Source: an uncultured Clostridia bacterium
GTDB lineage: Bacteria > Bacillota > Clostridia > Oscillospirales > Acutalibacteraceae
Direction of reading: 5' to 3'
NCBI GenBank assembly: GCA_946539105.1
Contig: CAMNHG010000071.1
Location: 1-6,642, forward strand
Length of the DNA: 6,642 nt
Numbering within the stretch: the first letter of the stretch is position 1; each line of letters begins with the position of its first letter. Made by a program: the position numbers and the translations under genes. The notes beneath the pieces are model-generated. The model worked only from the letters and a program-made list of their open reading frames with translations, did no database searches and was not told where the DNA came from. This document shows, piece after piece, positions 3,471-6,642 of the stretch.

Positions 3471-4289
3471 ATGTCATCGCGCAACGCTATCGGCGTTTTT
3501 GACTCGGGACTCGGCGGACTGAGTGCCGTTAAGGAGTTTATGCACGTCCTCCCGAACGAAAACATCATATATTTCGGCGACACCGGCAGAGTGCCTTACG
3601 GCACACGCAGCCGCGACACCATCAACAAATACGCGTTTCAGGACGCTCACTTTCTGCTTGAGCACAACGTAAAGATGGTCGTAGCCGCCTGCGGAACCGT
3701 CAGCTCGGTATCGGGCGCGAGGCTTGAGGCAGAGCTTCCCGTGCCCTACACCGGAGTTGTAAACCCCACCGCCTACACCGCTGTGCGCAAGACCAAAAAC
3801 GGCAAAATCGGCGTTATCGGAACTTCCGCTACGGTCAACAGCCACAGCTACAAAACGCGCCTGCAAAAGCTCAATCCGGATGTTGAGGTTTTTGAGCAGG
3901 CATGTCCGCTGTTTGTGCCGCTTGTTGAAAACGGCATTATTCACCGCGACGATCAGATTACGCGCCTTGTGGTAAGACGGTACCTCAGCGAGCTGAAAGA
4001 GCAAAGCGTTGACGCGCTTATTCTCGGCTGCACCCACTTTCCGCTGCTGCGCGAAGCTATTTCAGACTTTATGGGTGATGGAGTTGAGCTTATTGACTCG
4101 GGCTTTGAAACCGCCCTTTACGCCGCAAAGGTGCTCAAAGAGCAAAACCTGCTCAACGACGATCAAACCCCGAAAACGCCGGAATTTTACGTAAGCGACA
4201 CTCCCGAGGGCTTCAAAAATGTCGCAGGGCTGTTTTTGGGCAGAGATATGGAGCACACCGTAACCCAGATTGACATTGAACAGTATTGA
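3471..4289 (+). CDS. murI: Glutamate racemase with a Cys-Gly-Thr first catalytic motif
   Basis: The protein has 272 residues, normal for the family. Glutamate racemase interconverts L- and D-glutamate by a cofactor-free two-base mechanism with two cysteines, supplying D-Glu for peptidoglycan. The substrate loop IGVFDSGLGGLS (7-18), with Asp11-Ser12, is intact, as is FGDTGRVPYGTRS (35-47). The second catalytic motif, ILGCTHFPLL (184-193), supplies Cys187-Thr188-His189. The first reads AACGTVSS (72-79): Cys74 and Thr76 are present, but the usual Asn between them is Gly75. GTSATVNSHSY (117-127) is also family-typical. Because Asn75 normally contacts the substrate, altered activity or substrate choice is possible, although related clostridial racemases may share this variant. 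It is the first gene of an operon, and its stop codon overlaps the next gene's ribosome binding site. Confidence 0.93.
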   Translation: MSSRNAIGVFDSGLGGLSAVKEFMHVLPNENIIYFGDTGRVPYGTRSRDTINKYAFQDAHFLLEHNVKMVVAACGTVSSVSGARLEAELPVPYTGVVNPTAYTAVRKTKNGKIGVIGTSATVNSHSYKTRLQKLNPDVEVFEQACPLFVPLVENGIIHRDDQITRLVVRRYLSELKEQSVDALILGCTHFPLLREAISDFMGDGVELIDSGFETALYAAKVLKEQNLLNDDQTPKTPEFYVSDTPEGFKNVAGLFLGRDMEHTVTQIDIEQY

Positions 4290-4291
4290 GG
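4288..4291 (+). promoter_or_regulatory. Shine-Dalgarno site of the DUF1934 gene (decides the start)
   Basis: GAGG (within TGAGGA) overlaps the murI TGA stop at 4287-4289 and lies five bases before the ATG at 4297. It favours that start over an in-frame ATG at 4270 that lies inside murI without a good site. The overlap suggests translational coupling to murI. Confidence 0.75.
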
Positions 4292-4296
4292 ATTTT

Positions 4297-4737
4297 ATGG
4301 ATAATCAGGACAAATATATGATTTCGATTGTCGGCGAGCAAAACCTTGACGGCGAAACCGACAAGATTGAGGTTATGACCTCCGGCAAGTTTATGCGAAA
4401 GCGCGACCACTTTTACATAGGCTACAAGGAGTTCAGCGAGGAAAACCCTGCCGAATATTACGACAACCTGATAAAGGTTGAGGAAAATATTGTAACAATC
4501 AGCCGCAAGGGACAGATGCAGACGCGCCTTATTCTTGAAAAGGGCAAACGCCATCAGTGCATTTACCAAACGGTTGCAGGTGACTTTACCATAGGCGTAT
4601 TCACCAAAACGATGAACAACCGCCTAACCGAAAAGGGCGGCACACTTGAGGTAAGCTACACGCTCGACTTTGACACCAATTTGGTAAGCGAAAACAAATT
4701 TTATATAAAGGTAGAAGAAAAAACAAACGAGGAGTAA
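4297..4737 (+). CDS. ywiB: DUF1934 (YwiB-like) small beta-barrel protein
   Basis: From the ATG at 4297 the protein has 146 residues. It is built of alternating strands: YMISIVGEQ near the start, HFYIGYKEF and IVTISRKGQMQTRLILEKGK in the middle, then the family-like IYQTVAGDFTIGVFTKTM and GGTLEVSYTLDFDTNLVSENKFYIKV toward the end. DUF1934 proteins such as B. subtilis YwiB have a calycin/lipocalin-like barrel and sit next to argS, as here. No enzymatic role is established, and none can be read from the sequence. There is no signal peptide, so it is cytoplasmic. It lies seven bases after murI and two bases before argS, so it is clearly operonic. Family assignment rests on length, pattern and context. 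Confidence 0.82.
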   Translation: MDNQDKYMISIVGEQNLDGETDKIEVMTSGKFMRKRDHFYIGYKEFSEENPAEYYDNLIKVEENIVTISRKGQMQTRLILEKGKRHQCIYQTVAGDFTIGVFTKTMNNRLTEKGGTLEVSYTLDFDTNLVSENKFYIKVEEKTNEE

Positions 4738-4739
4738 TT

Positions 4740-6476
4740 ATGGACACATATTCAAGCGCAGTTTTACAGCTAAAAAACGCGGTTACCGCCGCGCTCAAAA
4801 AAGCTATTGAAAAAGAGGAGCTTCCGAACGCGGAAATTCCGGATTTTATTATAGAAACCCCTGCCGATTCTTCGCACGGGGATTTCGCGACCAACGCCGC
4901 CATGGCAGGCGCGAAGTCATTTAGAATGCCGCCGTTTAAAATCGCTCAGGCAATCACCGATAACCTCGACCTGAGCGGCACTATGTTTGACCGTTTCGAG
5001 ACCGCAGGACCGGGATTTATCAACTTCTTTTTAGGCGCGGATTTTTACACCGGCGTTATCGAGGAAATCACCTCAAACCCCGAGAGCTACGGACAGTCAG
5101 ATTACGGCAAGGGCGAGAAGGTTATGGTTGAGTTCGTCTCCGCCAACCCCACAGGTCCCATGCACATGGGCAACGCCCGCGGCGGAGCTCTCGGCGACTG
5201 TCTTGCGGCGGTGCTCAACAAAGCAGGATATTCCGCTTACCGCGAGTTCTACGTTAACGACGCCGGCAACCAGATTGAAAAGTTTGGCTGCTCGCTCGAG
5301 GCGCGTTACCTGCAAATCTTCAAGGGTGACGAGATCGTTTTCCCCGAGGACGGCTATCAGGGAGCTGACATCACCGAGCTTGCCATGGAGTACGCCGGCA
5401 TCAACGGCGACAGCCTTGTAGAAGCCGACAGCGAAGCGCGCAAAAAGGCACTTGTTGACTACGCCCTGCCCAAGAACATCAAGAAGATGCAGGAAGATAT
5501 GGCGGCTTACAAAATCGTCTACGACAAGTGGTTCTTCGAAAGCGAGCTGCACAACAGCGGCGAGGTCAAGGGCATTGTTGACCTGCTGACAGAAAAGGGT
5601 CTTACCTACGAGCAGGACGGCGCGGTTTGGTACAAAAACAAAGAGGTTCTCACAAACAAGCTGCTTGCCGAGGGCAAAACCCGGCAGTACATCGACAACC
5701 TCGAGCTTAAGGACGACGTGCTTATCCGCCAGAACGGCAACCCAACCTACTTTGCCGCCGACATCGCGTATCACAAAAACAAATTCGACCGTGGCTTTAC
5801 CACACTGATTGACGTTTGGGGAGCCGACCACCACGGCCACGTTATGAGAATGAAGGGTGCTATGGACGCCATCGGCTACGACGGAGACAAGCTAAACGTT
5901 GTGCTTATGCAGCTTGTTAAGCTGGTAAGGGGCGGCGAGCTGGTAAAGATGAGCAAGCGCACCGGCAAGGCAATTCAGCTGCGCGATTTGCTCGAGGAAG
6001 TTCCCGTTGACAGCGCGCGCTTCCTGTTCAACACCCGTGAAGCCAACACCCAAATGGACTTCGACCTCGACCTCGCGGTTACTCAGGACAACCAAAATCC
6101 CGTTTACTACGTTCAGTACGCCCACGCGAGAATTTGCAGTATCTTCAAGGCTCTCGCAAAGGACGGAATCACTCCGAGAACCTGCGCAAAGGACGAGCTC
6201 GCGCTGCTGACCGCACCAGAGGAAAAGGAGCTTATCAGCCACCTTGCCCTCTATACTAACGAAATTATCAGCGCGGCTAAGGACTACGACCCTACAAAAA
6301 TTACGCGCTATGTTACAAAGCTGGCGACGCTGTTCCACAAGTTCTACAACGCCTGCCGCGTTAAGGGCGAGGAAGAATCGCTTATGCAGGCAAGGCTCGC
6401 GCTGTGCGGCTGCGTCCGCTCGGTAATCAAAAACGTGCTGACGATGTTCAACATCACCTGCCCGGAAAGTATGTAG
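4740..6476 (+). CDS. argS: Arginyl-tRNA synthetase
   Basis: The protein has 578 residues, within the usual class I ArgRS range. It charges tRNA-Arg with arginine using ATP, in the cytoplasm, and unlike most synthetases needs the tRNA for amino-acid activation. The N-terminal additional domain (about 1-95) recognises the tRNA D-loop. The Rossmann core carries the HIGH-type motif HMGN (142-145) in VSANPTGPMHMGNARGG (133-149), the tRNA/Arg-binding segment WGADHHGHVMRM (360-371), and KMSKR (403-407). The helical DALR anticodon-binding domain starts near 455 (YYVQYAHARICSIFKAL) and ends with RLALCGCVRSVIKNVL (552-567) and PESM. GAGGAG (4729-4734) lies inside the end of the preceding gene, five bases before this ATG, so translation is probably coupled. 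No frameshift or missing domain is seen. Confidence 0.98.
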   Translation: MDTYSSAVLQLKNAVTAALKKAIEKEELPNAEIPDFIIETPADSSHGDFATNAAMAGAKSFRMPPFKIAQAITDNLDLSGTMFDRFETAGPGFINFFLGADFYTGVIEEITSNPESYGQSDYGKGEKVMVEFVSANPTGPMHMGNARGGALGDCLAAVLNKAGYSAYREFYVNDAGNQIEKFGCSLEARYLQIFKGDEIVFPEDGYQGADITELAMEYAGINGDSLVEADSEARKKALVDYALPKNIKKMQEDMAAYKIVYDKWFFESELHNSGEVKGIVDLLTEKGLTYEQDGAVWYKNKEVLTNKLLAEGKTRQYIDNLELKDDVLIRQNGNPTYFAADIAYHKNKFDRGFTTLIDVWGADHHGHVMRMKGAMDAIGYDGDKLNVVLMQLVKLVRGGELVKMSKRTGKAIQLRDLLEEVPVDSARFLFNTREANTQMDFDLDLAVTQDNQNPVYYVQYAHARICSIFKALAKDGITPRTCAKDELALLTAPEEKELISHLALYTNEIISAAKDYDPTKITRYVTKLATLFHKFYNACRVKGEEESLMQARLALCGCVRSVIKNVLTMFNITCPESM

Positions 6477-6503
6477 TCGGTTTTGAATATTTAAAAAATA
6501 ATT

Positions 6504-6545
6504 GCCCATACTATTACCAAAACGAAAGGCGGTAACAGTATGGGC
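6504..6545 (+). promoter_or_regulatory. Near-perfect hairpin covering the start codon of the downstream gene
   Basis: The arm at 6504-6518 (GCCCATACTATTACC) pairs with 6531-6545 at 14 of 15 positions around a 12-base loop. The loop holds a likely Shine-Dalgarno sequence, AAAGG (6525-6529), and the right arm holds the ATG at 6540-6542. On the transcript this would occlude the start codon. The plus-strand side is followed by A residues, so it is not a terminator for argS. On the minus strand it is followed by AATTATTTTTT, a weak terminator-like pattern that could serve an opposing gene beyond the window. Confidence 0.7.
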
Positions 6546-6642
6546 AAAAAATCTAAGTCTAACAAAAACTATCCGCTGGAGTTTCCTCCGCGCGACAACC
6601 GCGCCGAGAATACTCCCGCGACCGACGAGGTGATTGAATACG
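6540..6642 (+). CDS. Start of an unidentified protein (cut by window edge)
   Basis: Thirty-four codons are visible from ATG at 6540: a lysine-rich start, MGKKSKSNKNYPLEFPPRDN, then a hydrophilic acidic stretch ending ATDEVIEY. The frame has a stop upstream at 6492-6494 and no alternative ATG, GTG or TTG start between. AAAGG at 6525-6529, ten bases before the ATG, is the likely ribosome binding site. The gap to argS is 63 bases with no terminator, so read-through from the murI-argS operon is plausible. Too little is visible to name a function. The basic N-terminus and lack of a hydrophobic stretch so far suggest a cytoplasmic start. Confidence 0.65.
   Translation, partial: MGKKSKSNKNYPLEFPPRDNRAENTPATDEVIEY

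Noticed and set aside
4270..4296. An earlier ATG at 4270 for the DUF1934 gene, overlapping murI.
   Set aside because: It lacks a good ribosome binding site. The ATG at 4297 has GAGGA at a suitable distance and gives an N-terminus that begins close to the first beta strand.
5163..5174. HMGN instead of HIGH in the arginyl-tRNA synthetase, as a sign of lost function.
   Set aside because: ArgRS proteins of Firmicutes commonly have HMGN or HIGN followed by ARGG at this site. The rest of the enzyme, including KMSKR and the anticodon-binding domain, is intact.
5097..5840. A long minus-strand open frame (247 codons) opposite argS.
   Set aside because: It lies entirely within the conserved argS coding sequence and reflects its codon bias. 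The opposite frames inside murI and at 5892-6509 are rejected for the same reason.

Overview
The window looks like a chromosomal segment of a low-to-middle GC Firmicute of class Clostridia, most likely an Oscillospiraceae/Ruminococcaceae-type gut anaerobe. The basis is the gene order rpmG-secE-nusG-rplK-rplA, the linkage murI-DUF1934-argS, strong AGGAGG-type Shine-Dalgarno sites, TTGACA/TATAAT-type promoters, and an intergenic region full of GC-rich hairpin repeats of a kind common in that group. The taxonomic placement is inference; no rRNA gene is present.

Left half, all on the minus strand. A sigma70-type promoter (-35 at 1920-1925, -10 at 1897-1902) drives rpmG (1665-1814), secE (1354-1653), nusG (786-1313), rplK (244-669) and the start of rplA (1-188, cut by the window edge). 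These encode ribosomal protein L33, the SecE translocon subunit, transcription factor NusG, and ribosomal proteins L11 and L1. The 116-base nusG-rplK gap holds a short terminator-like hairpin followed by an RNA that closely copies the L1-binding site of 23S rRNA, the expected site for L1 feedback on rplK-rplA. Upstream of rpmG lies a TTG-started gene of unknown function (2070-2867), with its own promoter and a strong terminator (2022-2058) that insulates it from the ribosomal-protein operon.

Middle, 2868-3470, about 600 bases with no gene. It separates the unknown gene from the divergent murI operon. It contains the unknown gene's promoter, an 80-base cloverleaf-like set of three perfect hairpins closed by TTGTAG/CTACAA, a further GC-rich hairpin, a double-hairpin element, short direct repeats between them, and an exact 98-base array of fourteen 7-bp units (consensus NAACTCT). 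The array ends 7 bases before the murI -35 box.

Right half, plus strand. murI (3471-4289), a DUF1934/YwiB-family gene (4297-4737) and argS (4740-6476) are tightly packed and probably co-transcribed: glutamate racemase for peptidoglycan D-glutamate, a small predicted beta-barrel protein, and arginyl-tRNA synthetase. The racemase has Cys-Gly-Thr where the family usually has Cys-Asn-Thr. A new gene begins at 6540 and runs off the window; its start codon lies inside one arm of a near-perfect 15-bp hairpin.

Most of the window is housekeeping. The items that most deserve a second look are the L1-stalk mimic, the cloverleaf repeat, the heptamer array at the murI promoter, the altered racemase motif and the start-codon hairpin. 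No undescribed defence or mobile system is visible.
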